Shown: positions 11,001-20,903 of the stretch, in pieces
Numbering within the stretch: position 1 is the first letter of the stretch
Layout: each line of letters opens with the position of its first letter
Source: Homarus americanus
Lineage: Eukaryota; Arthropoda; Malacostraca; Decapoda; Nephropidae
DNA: 64,000 nt
Direction of reading: 5' to 3'
Assembly: GCF_018991925.1 (NCBI RefSeq)
Contig: NW_024724368.1
Location: forward strand, 41,718 to 105,717
Translations under genes and position numbers: made by a program
Notes under the pieces: generated by a model
Seen by the model: the letters and a program-made list of their open reading frames with translations, nothing else
What the model was told of the DNA's origin: nothing
The model's database searches: none

Positions 11001-14000
11001 TGGCAGGTAGTGGGCCCATACAAGGTTGTTAAAAAACAAACAAACCATAAATCTGACATGCTCTTGGCATCAACAGTGCTAGATTACTGAGATTAAACTG
11101 TACTTGATTGCATGCACTAACCTGCGAGCCCATTGTCCAGCACGTACCACTCCACTACCATGGATTAAAATTAAAATCTTCTCAGGATTTGTCATTGCAT
11201 CTTCAGAGACAAAGATAAATGTACTTGGCTCATCCTTCTCTGCATCATGAGGGATAGGAACTCTTTTTAATTTGCATTCTTTTTCAAGAAGTCTGTACAC
11301 TTCTTCTGTCACTACCTGAAATTATAATCAATTTCAAAATGCAAAATTTTTTAGTGATGTGGTACTTTTTTGGGGGGGTGAGGCTTGAAAACCTACAGAC
11401 ACAGTACTTATTACCGGTATATACCAGGCATGTATACATAAAGTAAGGATTGGGCAACTATATGATACTGTACTGCATAGCAGAATAAAGGTGAGTGGTG
11501 AAACCCAGGTCTTAGGACACAACTTATCGGCTGGAAAAATTTTTGCAAAACTGATTTTAAAAAATAGTTCATCCTTCTCACCATATTAGATTCACTGACA
11601 GGAGACATATTATGACACACCACACATATTCAGTTCCCCGTCTGTTGCTTAGCTATAAAAGTACTGCAGATTACTGAATCAACAGCTGTTCATCTTAACA
11701 GCCCAAAGCCAAGAGGAAGGAGGGAGAGAATCTGAGATTTTGGATCCTCGTTCAGTTATAAAATTGGATTTCAGGCTTATCCCTCTACCGTATGATCTGA
11801 TGGGTGTCTTTGGTAACTCTACACTAAAGCTACCTGAAAAAGGGAGGGAAGAGGCATAAAAAATCTCTAAGTCCTAAATACAGCTCACAAACTTTATGGG
11901 AATAATCCTTCTCAACCAAGCAGTAAACTGAAAGGAATGGTTATAACAAGGGACGTTGACTGATCACAGGATCAGTCCCAGACACTTCTTGGTCATGACT
12001 CAAGCTGATAGTGAAGGGCAGTTGGCCATAAAGTGCTTTTAATTTAAAATTTTCACCATTTATCAACTTACTAGCTGTTCAAGCTTTGTTATGACCTTCC
12101 TTATCTAATGTTAGTATGGAGCAAAACAGGAGTACAGTATTGGGAAAAACCTGCCATGTTGGGTAGGGTCACAATGAGAATAACACCATTTTTACATCTG
12201 ACCTAGGCCAGCAATTGAACCTGGGACACAAAGATGAGAGGCACTCACATTACTGCACTCACATTCCAGCCTATAACTATGGGGGAATGGTAATGTTTTC
12301 ACTACTGTGTGTCTATGTATCCCCAAAATAACTTAAAAATGGGTTTGTGGATTTGTAACAAACTTGATAAGTTAAATCAATATATGAAGGCCTGAACAGT
12401 GACTCCATTAATTTTCAATAAGTATCACTAAAGTAGTTTGATATTTACTGAGACACAGCAATGGTTTATAGTCAGGTTTTGCATCACCTGGATTATGTTT
12501 TAATTCACAAATAAGTTGGTTTATCCTATCCACTGTTTGAAGAAGCAACGTTAAGATTGTTGTCGGGAATTTTTGTTGCAGAAGCGTCAGATTGCCATTC
12601 ATAAGCTTTAAAAGCCTTTTTTCTTAATAAAAAAAAACGATGAGAATGATTCACTAAGAAACCTAAACCTCATTATCTATGAAAGGTTTACTTACACAGT
12701 AAAGTATACAGCACAATATATACCATAACAACTATGTAGGTATTTTGATAGAACACACATACATATATTGTACAGTATACCTGCAAAGGAAATAAACTAC
12801 AGTAAATATAAAATATTCTTGCTCTGGTACTATTGATCAAGGAGCAAAAATTCCAAATCACTCTCTATATGGAGCTTTAAGACACTGAAGATTATTAAAT
12901 TGAGCAGCTTAGAAAGTAAAAGTAACTCTCACCTCCCCAAGAGTTTCATAGTGTTGTTGGTTATATGACTGGTCTCCTTCTCTAACTACAAACTGGAATG
13001 CCTCTCCTGTTCTCACATTCTTCATCTTGCCATCTGTAAGAATATAAAAAGTGGGATTGATCTTGAGATCCCTTTGATGGTTAAAGGTTAGTAAATAACC
13101 TATGATGATGACACTGACTAAACATGACAATGCTACCTTCTGCTCCCTGAGTACAGTGGTGATGTTACTAAATAGCTGTGTTTTCAGTCAAACATTTCCT
13201 AGAAGGATAAGAGTTCCCTGAAGATCTGAATACAGTAATACCATTTAAGAGTCCAACAGATATTAAGGCATGTGATTAATCCCCCTGAGTTGACCACTAT
13301 CTATTATCATTCATCATCACCATTTTACAGCCATTTTCCACACTTTCGTGGGTTTGTCTCAGTTACCTGATGGCAGCTCTCCATGCTGCACTGTCTCTTG
13401 CAGTCTCTATTGTCAGATTTTTAACTCAATTCTTACAACCCCTCCCCATGTCATTCTTGGCCTACCCCAGACTCTCCTCCCTTCCACATTTAGGTTCATG
13501 TACAGTCCCTTCACTAGTGCATTTACAGGGGCTCATCATATAAACATTCCTCAAATCATTATCTTTGAGATATTTGTTTTAATATTGTTTTAATCTGATT
13601 CCATAATACGTTTACTACTATGAGTTTCCTTTTGTCGAATATGAACAAACATAGGGCTGCCACACTGCACAAAACCTGACGGCTCCCAGTAAACGCACTA
13701 ATGAAAGGAACTGTAGCTCATGGCCTAATTGGTCTCATCCTTTCTCTGCCTCCATGCAGGAATTTGCCAATATTGTACTGTACTCTCAATATCCAACCAC
13801 CCTCTTAGTTCTGAATAGGGCCACCTCCTGACTTTCAGTGTTACATTACACATCCACCTCACCATTCTCATTTTAGGTAGCTCAAGTCCACTTATGTCAC
13901 CCTCTTTAACTGCCTAGTATGTTTCATCACCATACAATTTCACACTTCCTTTCACTTAGAGGAAAGGTCCTCAAGTCACTTCTGACTCTTGCAACTGAAA

Positions 14001-17000
14001 ATGATATTTCAGGTATCAACCAGCTTTGAATGCTCCTGCCATGCCAGATTGAGCCACTACTATTCCACAACACAGGGAGGGAGGAGAAGGAAACTGAGTT
14101 ATCATCTTGCCTTTGTTCATGAAGATGGATTTTAGAAACAATCCTCCATTTATGATTTACAGGGCATGATACAAAAGCCATAAGTGAAGAAAGAATACAA
14201 TCTTCACCACCTCACAAAGACTGTTGCCCATGAGGGAGTGATACAACATACTGTATATTCAAATCTTATATTCTGAAGTTTCCATTTACTATTCATTTCA
14301 ATAATTTTTAAAGCATTATTTCTGTAACATAATCTTGTAAATATATGTTCCTTATAAACTAATTAAATTAAATATTTTTTTTCTGCAGAGAAATTTGGAG
14401 AAAGGAATCTTTTAAATATGATTTCTAATTTAGGTGTCTCATCTAATCTAAAGACAAATGTAAGTTCATAACACTTTTTAAAATATCCACGCGCAAACAA
14501 ACTTCATCACACTGCACATTAGGGGGCAGTGAAATTTTGCTCAAAGCTGCACTCTTCAGGCATTGTTCCTTATACATATCTAAGACTCCATGCCAAATTT
14601 GAAGCTGATATGTCGAGGTTTAGTCTGCCGCATTTTCTACTGAAATTTTTAAATTTACCTACAGTACTAGCCAAACAGCCGCTGTGGCGGTGCAATGTTC
14701 TGTTCAGTGTTTATCAACTTTTTTTTCATATCTCATATTTCATTTAAGTTGTCTTGTTGCAGATGAGTATGGTGCTATGTCTATATTGATTATCAGCCTT
14801 TTCTCATTTCATTTCTCAATGTTGTGTTACTGTACTGTAATGTAGGGGAGACCTGGGTAAGTTGGCGCACTTGAAATTAGAGTGGGGGAAAATTGATTTT
14901 GATGCTGGTAAGTAAATTTTATTCTCTTATAAGGTTTGCTGTAACATGTGTGAGGTTATAGACAAGTACTGTAGTATCCAATTTAGCCATAATTCAACTT
15001 AGCGGGATGCGAGACAAAAATACCGATTTAAGAGGCAAGAAATTGAGATGGCTAGTTTAGATAATTTGACGTCACTCTATTTTGATGGTAAGAAGACCGC
15101 CACTCGTGTGATGATAAAGAATGAGAAGACCGAGAAATGGAGTTCGAGGATGATGGTGAAAGATCATTATGTCATCATGGTTGAGCCTGGCAATGAATAT
15201 CTCACACATGTGACTCCCAAGACTGGACACGGAAAGCAGATTGCCAAAACTATTCACGAGTTTCTGGTGGAGAAAAATCTAACCCAGCAGCCCATTGTGT
15301 GTGTTGGTTGTGATGGAACCAATGTAAATGTAGGATCAGAAAATGGAGTCATTCATCATCTTGAAATGTTACTTGGTCACCCGCTCCATTATTTCATATG
15401 TCAGCTTCACGGAAATGAGCTGCCTTTCCGCGCAGTTTTTTATCACTATGATGGTAAACCAAGTGGTCCTGAGCATTGGCGTGGTCCCATTGGAAAGCAG
15501 ATCAAGGAGTCTTTGTCTGAGCTTCCAGTTGTCGCCTTCCAGCCAGTCAGTTTCCCTGATTTCCCTGTGTTTAATGATGAAGTGGAGAAAGATCTGTCCT
15601 GGGATCAGAAATACCTGTATAGGATTTGTAAAGGAGTTATCACAGGTGTTGTTGAAGATGACTTGGCTGCTATTGAGCCAGGTCCTCCCTGTGTGTCAAG
15701 GTGGAACACCTTATGGAGTAGAATCCTCAGGCTGTATGTAGCAACATCAAGACCCAGCCTTGAGTTGAAAAGAATTGTCATTACAATAATAAAGTTCAGT
15801 GCTCCAATGTGGTTTTACATCAAGATACACCCTTACGTAACACACGGCTCAAGGAACGTATTCCAGTCCCTGCTATGTATTAAACACCTGAATAGTGAGG
15901 AGGAGACGATAGTGAAGAAGGCTGTCCAGAGAAATGCATACTTCGCCCACACAGATCAACTTCTTCTTGGTATGTGTGCAGATGAGGACATGACTGTTAG
16001 AGAAAAAGCTGTCTCAATGATAAGAAAAATTAGAGAGGAGAATCAGCAAAAGGAAGAATGCACTGGCAGATCTGAAGAGGAGGAGGAAGATTCTGATGCT
16101 GCTGTTGACGAGAATTTGTTAAACTATACTGATGAGGAGGGTAAAGATGGAGATGGGAATGAGGATGTGCCTCCTGTAGTCAACATGAGAAAGGTGGTGA
16201 CTCCGAAACTAAAGTGGCAAGCAAAAAACTATCATTCCATGATTAACTGGAGGAATGAACTCAAGACTGAGCCTCCTTACATTGCTTCTCTGTCAAATCT
16301 ACAGGTTAATGACATTCTTGAGACACCATTAGTGGTGCCCAAGTGGCCAAACAGCACTCAGGCGGTCGAGAGAGGCATAAAAGTGATGACTGAAGCTTGC
16401 ACTGAAGTGACGGGATACGAATCGAGAGATGGATATATTAGGCAAAGATTATTGTCTAGGAAAATGATGCCAAGGTTCTGCACAAAAAAGAATTTCAATA
16501 TGAACTTGTAATGATTTTCTATACGGTGTACCTGTAAAATAACATGTGAATTAAATCGATGTCACCCATGTAAAATTTATCATTATCCTGGAAAACATTA
16601 AATGACACCTAATTTTTGGTATACACTAAAAGTTGACAAAAAGTCGTTCGCGATGCGGCAGGGTAAGTATGCATGAAATGGCATGAAATTTTGCACAGGT
16701 GTTTGTTACAGCCATACAAACGATGCCTGAAAAGTGCAGCCTGCAACTCAAATAAAAGTGTTATTTCCCTGCCCCCTACTGCACATATACAGGTTGTACC
16801 TCTCTAGTCCGGTATTCTGTGGTCCGGAACGATTTTAGTTTGTCCAATAGGTAGATAGGCAGTTTTTTTTTAAACTTATCTGAATTATTATTATTATTAC
16901 AGAAGTATTAAATTTTTGCTCCTCAGGCCCCAATGAGGGTCAGTGACCTATGCCCGGGTGGGCTAATCCCCTTAAAAAAACAAAAAACAAAGCCGCGGGA

Positions 17001-18705
17001 AATTAAGGCTTGTTTACATCCGGCAGTTTGGCTGCTCTCTCTCTCTCTCTCTCTCTCTGCTTGTCTACACAGAGTACAACATTTAACCCTTCAATATATA
17101 TGAGCAGTAAATAAGTGTTGCTTTCATATTCTTATGTAGAGTAATGACGATATGTTTTCACATGTGCGCACTTACATACGCGCAGCCTCACTGTTTTTTT
17201 ACCATTAATGGTTAGCTACTTATATTGTTCCATTTATTAATATTAAATAACATTACAGGTACTTCAAACAACCATATTAATTTTTTTACATTAATTTTAC
17301 TACAGCTAAAATCAGGGTCTTATTTTCTTCAGTTTTATATGTAGAACCAATCAGTCACTGGTTTTGTAAGCTTTAACATAAACAATGCCGGCAGCCGTCT
17401 CGTCTCCTCTAATATTCCACGTATTATTAATAAATTGTATTGTTAATTTTGCACACACAAACATTAATTCAATAAAAACAAATTCAGAAACATTAATTAA
17501 AATATATATGAACAGTAAATAAGTGTTGCTTTCATATTCTTATGTAAAGTAATGACGATATGTTTTCACGTGTGCGCATGCGCACTTACATACGCGATCT
17601 CTCTTTTTTCTTTACCATTATCGTTAGCTACTTTTATTGTTCCATTTATTAACATTAAATAACATTACTTAAAACAACCATATCAATTTTACTACAGCTA
17701 CAGCCAAGGTCTTATTTTCTTCAGTTTTATATGTAGAACCAGTCAGTCACTGGTTTTGTAATCAACATAAACAGTGCTGTGTCATTTCCTCGTGTGTTTT
17801 AATATTCTACGTATTATTAATGAATTGTATTGCTCATTTTGCACATATAAACATTAATTCATTAAAAAAGACATTCAGTAATAAACAATAATGAATCTTT
17901 TGTACATAAGAGAAATGACGCTGTTTACACGATTATGCACGTCGTATGCATGTTGGCTTGCCGTTCAAACCCGTGGAAATTCAAGTTTCCGCCGTCAAAA
18001 TTTTTATTTATTTATTTTTTGTGTGTTCCAATAAAATACGTTAAGAATTAAAAACTCGCGAAATTTGAGAAGCTACTATACGACATTTAACCCTTCAATA
18101 TGTCTTCAAAGAGACCATGACGCAGAGAAAGTGGTGCTAGTGCTTACAAGCATAAGCACAAGTCACTATCTATCCAGGAAAAGGGTGAATTTCCATGGTC
18201 CGGCACCGGTCAGGTCCTGAGGTTGCCAGACTAGAGAGGTACAACCTGTAGCTTATTTCATCAAACTACACACACAAACTATCAAAATACTTATTAACTA
18301 CACACCTCGATTATTTCAGGAAACTACACACACAGATTGTTTCATCAACTAAACACCCAGATAATTTCGTCAAACTATTCACACACACATAGATTATTTC
18401 ATCAACTATACACACAGACTATCTTTATAAAACAACACACACACACACAAATAATCCCTATCAAACTTCAAATGCACTTTTCCTTCACCAAACTACACAA
18501 ACAAATAAATTTTATAGAACTGAACACACTCACTATCTTCAAATTAAACACACAAATTACGTACCCCTAATAAACTTCACATAAAAATGTGTCTTTATCG
18601 AACTACGAATACAGTGCTGTATGGGTTACCTTTATCAAACTTATAGCCAAAGTCCAAGAGAGTGTCATCTGCTTTCTTCTCCTTGGGGCACAATAAACCA
18701 GCCAT
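4923..18705 (-). CDS. FAM172A: FAM172A-like Arb2-domain protein, four consecutive coding exons (3' partial)
   Basis: Exons on the minus strand: 18705-18630, 13033-12933, 11315-11122 and 5073-4923. They total 522 nt and join in phase to 174 codons, all with AG/GT splice borders. The protein begins [11 protein letters not shown] and has TGEAFQF and HYETLGE. It then has the very conserved [15 protein letters not shown] (exon 3) running across the junction into [19 protein letters not shown] (exon 4). This is the N-terminal half of FAM172A and the start of its Arb2/alpha-beta-hydrolase-like domain. The AHSYGG-type serine region must be encoded left of position 1. In mammals the protein is a nuclear co-transcriptional splicing regulator linked to AGO2 and CHD7; Arb2 in fission yeast belongs to an Argonaute chaperone complex. 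The family is clear; the start codon is the first ATG and not proven. Confidence 0.88.
5341..6044. mobile_element. hAT-type MITE with 8-bp target duplication
   Basis: Termini CAGGCTGTGCAGA (5341) and, inverted at the other end, TAGGCTGTGCAGA (ending 6044). Flanked by perfect direct repeats CCCAAAAG at 5333-5340 and 6045-6052. Eight-base duplications plus YAGG termini are the hAT pattern. The interior is non-coding with a C-rich run near 5630. It sits in the FAM172A intron, close to exon 4. Confidence 0.75.
6053..6870. other. FAM172A intron, no feature recognised
   Basis: AT-rich sequence between the hAT MITE and the CR1 3' end. No open frame, RNA gene or repeat was recognised. Confidence 0.6.
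6944..9864 (-). pseudogene. CR1 ORF2: endonuclease-reverse transcriptase, multiply disabled
   Basis: The first in-frame ATG is at 9864-9862, 8 bases after the ORF1 stop; the frame is open back to 9948. Endonuclease: [28 protein letters not shown] and [10 protein letters not shown], then SDY where SDH is expected (9088-9090). [23 protein letters not shown] and GSVLGPL. Defects: a one-base loss in a T run near 8262 (frame shift), TAG at 7838-7840 in place of Gln of GVPQG, Tyr for the second catalytic Asp of FADD (7748-7750), and TAG at 7667-7669. The C-terminal part is open to 6944. No function is expected. Confidence 0.88.
9873..10577 (-). pseudogene. CR1 ORF1: SGNH/GDSL esterase domain protein (5' partial)
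   Basis: The open frame runs from a stop just upstream of 10577 to the TAG at 9873-9875. Its first codon is GTG, and the first ATG is about 30 codons in (10487), so the true start is lost or upstream. Counting from 10577, the esterase blocks are GDSQ (nucleophile Ser at about residue 70), SAGGNDIG (about 119-126) and DGVHLS (Asp about 205, His about 208). All catalytic residues are kept. Such esterase ORF1 proteins are known from CR1-like LINEs and may act on lipids or RNA-protein complexes during transposition. It is not a bacterial gene: the CR1 ORF2 follows at once. Confidence 0.82.
10671..10819. mobile_element. Small palindromic MITE
   Basis: Inverted ends GCTTTCACATGAG (10672) and, read inverted, CTTTCACACGAG (ending 10818). 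Inside, 28-bp arms at 10717-10744 and 10759-10786 (ACTTAGAAATCA...) form a hairpin with a 14-base loop. Non-coding. Superfamily not assigned. Confidence 0.5.
11122..11315 (-). CDS. FAM172A: FAM172A-like, third coding exon
   Basis: Length 194 nt. Acceptor ATAATTTCAG, donor CGCAG|GTTAGT. Codes [40 protein letters not shown] and [15 protein letters not shown], the most diagnostic part of the protein. Ends in codon phase 2. Confidence 0.92.
11316..12932. other. FAM172A intron with a possible tRNA-type SINE
   Basis: Mostly unremarkable AT-rich intron. Around 12190-12260 the minus strand reads GTGCCTCTCATCTTTGTGTCCC followed by GGTTCAATTGC, which resembles the B box of a tRNA-derived SINE. No clear A box, tail or target duplication was found, so this is weak. 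Confidence 0.35.
12933..13033 (-). CDS. FAM172A: FAM172A-like, second coding exon
   Basis: Length 101 nt. Acceptor TATTCTTACAG, donor GGGGAG|GTGAGA. Completes the Asp codon begun in the previous exon and codes [14 protein letters not shown] to HYETLGE, which aligns with the KTGEPF and RYEALGE blocks of the family. Confidence 0.85.
13335..13945 (-). pseudogene. LINE 3' coding end, RTE/I-like, decayed
   Basis: The minus strand codes [13 protein letters not shown] near 13880 (the common MRMLRWM block of LINE C-termini). Further down it codes [12 protein letters not shown] near 13460 and, one frame over, [12 protein letters not shown] before a stop near 13365. These are the last segments of an RTE/I-type LINE ORF2, broken by stops and shifts. 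A related fragment lies at 39930-40090 on the plus strand. Confidence 0.6.
13946..14519. other. FAM172A intron, no feature recognised
   Basis: AT-rich intron sequence. Positions 14512-14519 (CTGCACAT) are the left target duplication of the transposon that follows. Confidence 0.6.
14520..16778 (+). mobile_element. Complete hAT-like DNA transposon with divergent transposase
   Basis: Length 2259 bp. Termini are TAGGGGGCAG at 14520 and CTGCCCCCTA ending at 16778, flanked by perfect 8-bp repeats CTGCACAT (14512-14519 and 16779-16786). The repeat fits the nTnnnnAn target pattern known for hAT elements. The terminal inverted repeats continue imperfectly for over 100 bp: GCTGCACTCTTCAGGCATTG on the left against GCTGCACTTTTCAGGCATCG on the right, then a shared CTGCCGCAT block. 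Inside is one long transposase frame with no internal stop. It is inserted in the first intron found for the FAM172A-like gene, on the opposite strand. Confidence 0.85.
15003..16511 (+). CDS. hAT-like RNase H-fold transposase
   Basis: Uninterrupted frame. From the ATG at 15048 it gives 487 residues. The frame is open a further 15 codons upstream to 15003, just after an acceptor-like AACTTAG, so an upstream exon is likely. Motifs counted from the ATG: LYFDG (Asp 13), VGCDGTN (Asp 89), a C-x2-H-like ICQLHGNEL near 118, SRWNTLW near 222, and TQAVERG (Glu 441). Their order matches the hAT core: D, D, CxxH, RW and a final E in an ER motif. An acidic low-complexity stretch lies around 345-375. No BED zinc finger is visible in this part. 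Similar uncharacterised proteins occur in arthropod and cnidarian genomes (from memory, not searched). It could be an active transposase or a recently silenced one; domestication is less likely given the intact termini. Confidence 0.75.
   Translation, partial: RDARQKYRFKRQEIEMASLDNLTSLYFDGKKTATRVMIKNEKTEKWSSRMMVKDHYVIMVEPGNEYLTHVTPKTGHGKQIAKTIHEFLVEKNLTQQPIVCVGCDGTNVNVGSENGVIHHLEMLLGHPLHYFICQLHGNELPFRAVFYHYDGKPSGPEHWRGPIGKQIKESLSELPVVAFQPVSFPDFPVFNDEVEKDLSWDQKYLYRICKGVITGVVEDDLAAIEPGPPCVSRWNTLWSRILRLYVATSRPSLELKRIVITIIKFSAPMWFYIKIHPYVTHGSRNVFQSLLCIKHLNSEEETIVKKAVQRNAYFAHTDQLLLGMCADEDMTVREKAVSMIRKIREENQQKEECTGRSEEEEEDSDAAVDENLLNYTDEEGKDGDGNEDVPPVVNMRKVVTPKLKWQAKNYHSMINWRNELKTEPPYIASLSNLQVNDILETPLVVPKWPNSTQAVERGIKVMTEACTEVTGYESRDGYIRQRLLSRKMMPRFCTKKNFNMNL
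16790..18248. mobile_element. MITE family A, complete copy
   Basis: Termini CAGGTTGTACCTCTCTAGTC (16790) and the inverted counterpart GACTAGAGAGGTACAACCTG ending at 18248. TA lies on both sides (16788-16789 and 18249-18250), as for pogo/Tigger or Tc1/mariner derivatives. Length 1459 bp, non-coding. It holds a CT microsatellite (17036-17058). A segment of about 320 bp is duplicated in tandem: the block from AGTAAATAAGTGTTGC at 17107 recurs at 17515. It lies 3 bp beyond the target duplication of the hAT-like element. Confidence 0.8.
18251..18629. repeat. Simple sequence rich in ACACAC and ATTATTTCATCAA
   Basis: Degenerate tandem copies of an about 25-30 base motif (ATTATTTCATCAAACTACACACACA) between the MITE and the first coding exon of the FAM172A-like gene. 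Not coding. Confidence 0.5.
18630..18705 (-). CDS. FAM172A: FAM172A-like, first coding exon
   Basis: Codes 25 residues ([11 protein letters not shown] to YKFDK) plus one base, ending G|GTAACC. A possible 3' splice site (GTTGGCAG) lies 18 bases upstream of the ATG, so an untranslated 5' exon at higher coordinates is likely. Confidence 0.7.
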
Positions 18706-18778
18706 GATTCACAGCTACAGTACCTGCCAACAGATCAAAGGTCAAGTTACAAATGTTAAATGAGGTTAAGTATAATTA

Positions 18779-19185
18779 CAGTAACATCTCCGTTAACCGG
18801 AATTCTTCAAACCCGGAACTCTCCGATAGCCGGAATTGAAAATTTCTCGGAAAATCGTTCCCAAAGCTGGAATTTTCCAGAAAATTTCCCGATACCCGGA
18901 AAATTCCAGGGACGGGGGAGTTTTTTCCAAGTTTGAGAGATGAAAATCAGGTGAATTCTCTGGAAATTCCGAAAAAAAAATTTCTGTTACCCAGAAAATT
19001 CCAGGGATGAGGGATATTTTTACGGGTTTAAGAGATGATGTACAAGTAATGGGCAATTTCTGGAACTTCCGAGAACATTTTTCCGTTACCCAGAAAATTC
19101 CAGGGATAAGGGATTTTTTCCAGCTTTATCTCTTATTCCTGGAAGTGCTCTGCACCAATTGTTCCGGCTAACGGCGATATCACTC
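18779..19185. mobile_element. TA-flanked MITE with internal tandem repeats
   Basis: Inverted ends CAGTAACATCTCCGTTAACC (18779) and, read inverted, GAGTGATATCGCCGTTAGCC (ending 19185), with TA outside both. The interior is three tandem units of 95-99 bp, each containing ACCC(A/G)GAAAATTCCAGGGA, starting near 18894, 18989 and 19088. Confidence 0.65.
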
Positions 19186-19479
19186 TACATATATAGCACT
19201 ACTTTATAATACTGTTTCAAGTAGAAACTAAAATGAAATTACAATTACAGACAGCACTACCTGTACTGTATAACATTATTTCTTTCATGTTATACTCAAC
19301 CAAATGTCTACAGTTGGAGGTATCTTCCATGGTCTAGTGAATAGACACATACAAATTTTGATTGTACATCCATAATACAAATAATCTTAGTTATTATAAC
19401 TCAAATGATAAAATAATACCTATAAACTGAAAGACTGGGATTTAAGTCAAGTACATAAATCAATATCAGAGCAGATACT
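19186..19479. other. Intergenic, nothing recognised
   Basis: AT-rich. No gene or repeat recognised. Confidence 0.5.
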
Positions 19480-19603
19480 GAGCAGCTCTACACTGTGCAG
19501 AAGTATGACCAAACAGCTCTACACTGTACAGAGGTAACTGAGCAGCTCTACACTGTGCAGAGGTATGACCGAATGGCTCTACACTGTGCAGAGGTATGAC
19601 TGG
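19480..19603. repeat. Short tandem repeat, about 32-bp units
   Basis: Four imperfect copies of CAGCTCTACACTGTGCAGAG plus a GTATGACC-like tail. Confidence 0.7.
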
Positions 19604-19627
19604 ATCTAGAGACATGTTTCCTCTGTA

Positions 19628-20201
19628 CAGTCATTTTAACGCTTATTTAACAAAATTGCGGTACAGGAAACTAGTTTTTGGTGCACCAATCAGCCACTTG
19701 ACTCACCCAGCAAGGCGTCAGTTTGTATCTCTGGTCAGTGGAGGTAACATCTTGCTTGGGGCTCTCTTGAGCATAAACTATTTTTACAGTACCTGTACAA
19801 TTATTGGTCAATCTGAAATTTATTTTACATATTGGCAATACAGTATATAGTGCAGTGCAGTGTTGATTTAAAGAAAATAATCTTGAATTAAACCTAGTGA
19901 TCTTAAAATTTTATGGGTGAAATGACGGAATGAAGCATGGGGTGATTTCTCTTCCACCCCCACTTCCTTCTCTTCTCCTCGACCCATTTCTAATTCCCAT
20001 CATCATCAATCAGGAGCCTTCTACATACACACCTCCAAGTAAGTGTACTCTACTACACTTATTTTTACTTTGTATGTAATTTTCGGTGAGCTGGAACCAA
20101 TTACCCAATATCCCATTCAAACAATGGTTTCGGTTAATGAAATTTTTGGTTAACGAACGACCTTCTGGAACGAATTGTGTTCGTTAACCGAGGAACCACT
20201 G
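19628..20201. mobile_element. Tigger-type MITE (family B), 5'-truncated
   Basis: The interior matches 21290-21780 (GGCGTCAGT, CAGTGGAGG(T/C)AACATCTTGC, GCAATTTTCGGTGAGCTGG-like region). The right terminus GTTCGTTAACCGAGGAACCACTG ends at 20201 with TA following. The left terminus is missing. Confidence 0.65.
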
Positions 20202-20903
20202 TATATATATAAGGGGGAGGGCAGAATGTAGGTGCTTTAGTATTCACACTTACTATATTTCAGTTTTATATCTTGGTCATAACAGTATGGGCCTTAGATC
20301 CTGAGAATTCAATTCCCTAGACTTAATGGCTTATAAAGAGTTGCTTGATCCCAATACGAATATAGATATAAATAAAATTGTTTACAAAAGGTCTCTAGAT
20401 CTATTCCCAAAGTTGCAAGACTAACTCCCCTACTGCTTACTTGTATTGTCTGAGAAATTGTTTTATAGATAGGAAGAAGCAGATATCCAGAGGAAGAATA
20501 GATTATTTGCTGGAAGCGTAATCAACTCATTCTTAGTATATGACTAAAAATCCCATTGTTGGAAATATTATCTAAGCTCTGACTAGATTGTGACTCCCTT
20601 TTTGTATATTTCTCCAAACTGCCCTTGGAGATGTCTCAATACAGTACAATATACACCTGGCAAAATAATGTATACAGGTACTTCTTTGCCTCAGAAGTTC
20701 TCAGTATACCTCTGGAAACTTTATGAAAATTCTTGAATCAACTTTCAATTGAAAAGAAAGTACAGTATTGTAATCCGAACTGGCAAAGGAAATTACCTAG
20801 TCTGAAAACTAGGAATTTTTTAAATGTTTTTGAATAAAATGTGTGAAAAGGCATCCTGTATATCAATAGAGCTCCTTCTCATATACTGTACTTAAAATTA
20901 GTA
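20202..20903. other. Intergenic, nothing recognised
   Basis: AT-rich sequence between two MITE insertions. No coding or repeat signal. Confidence 0.5.
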
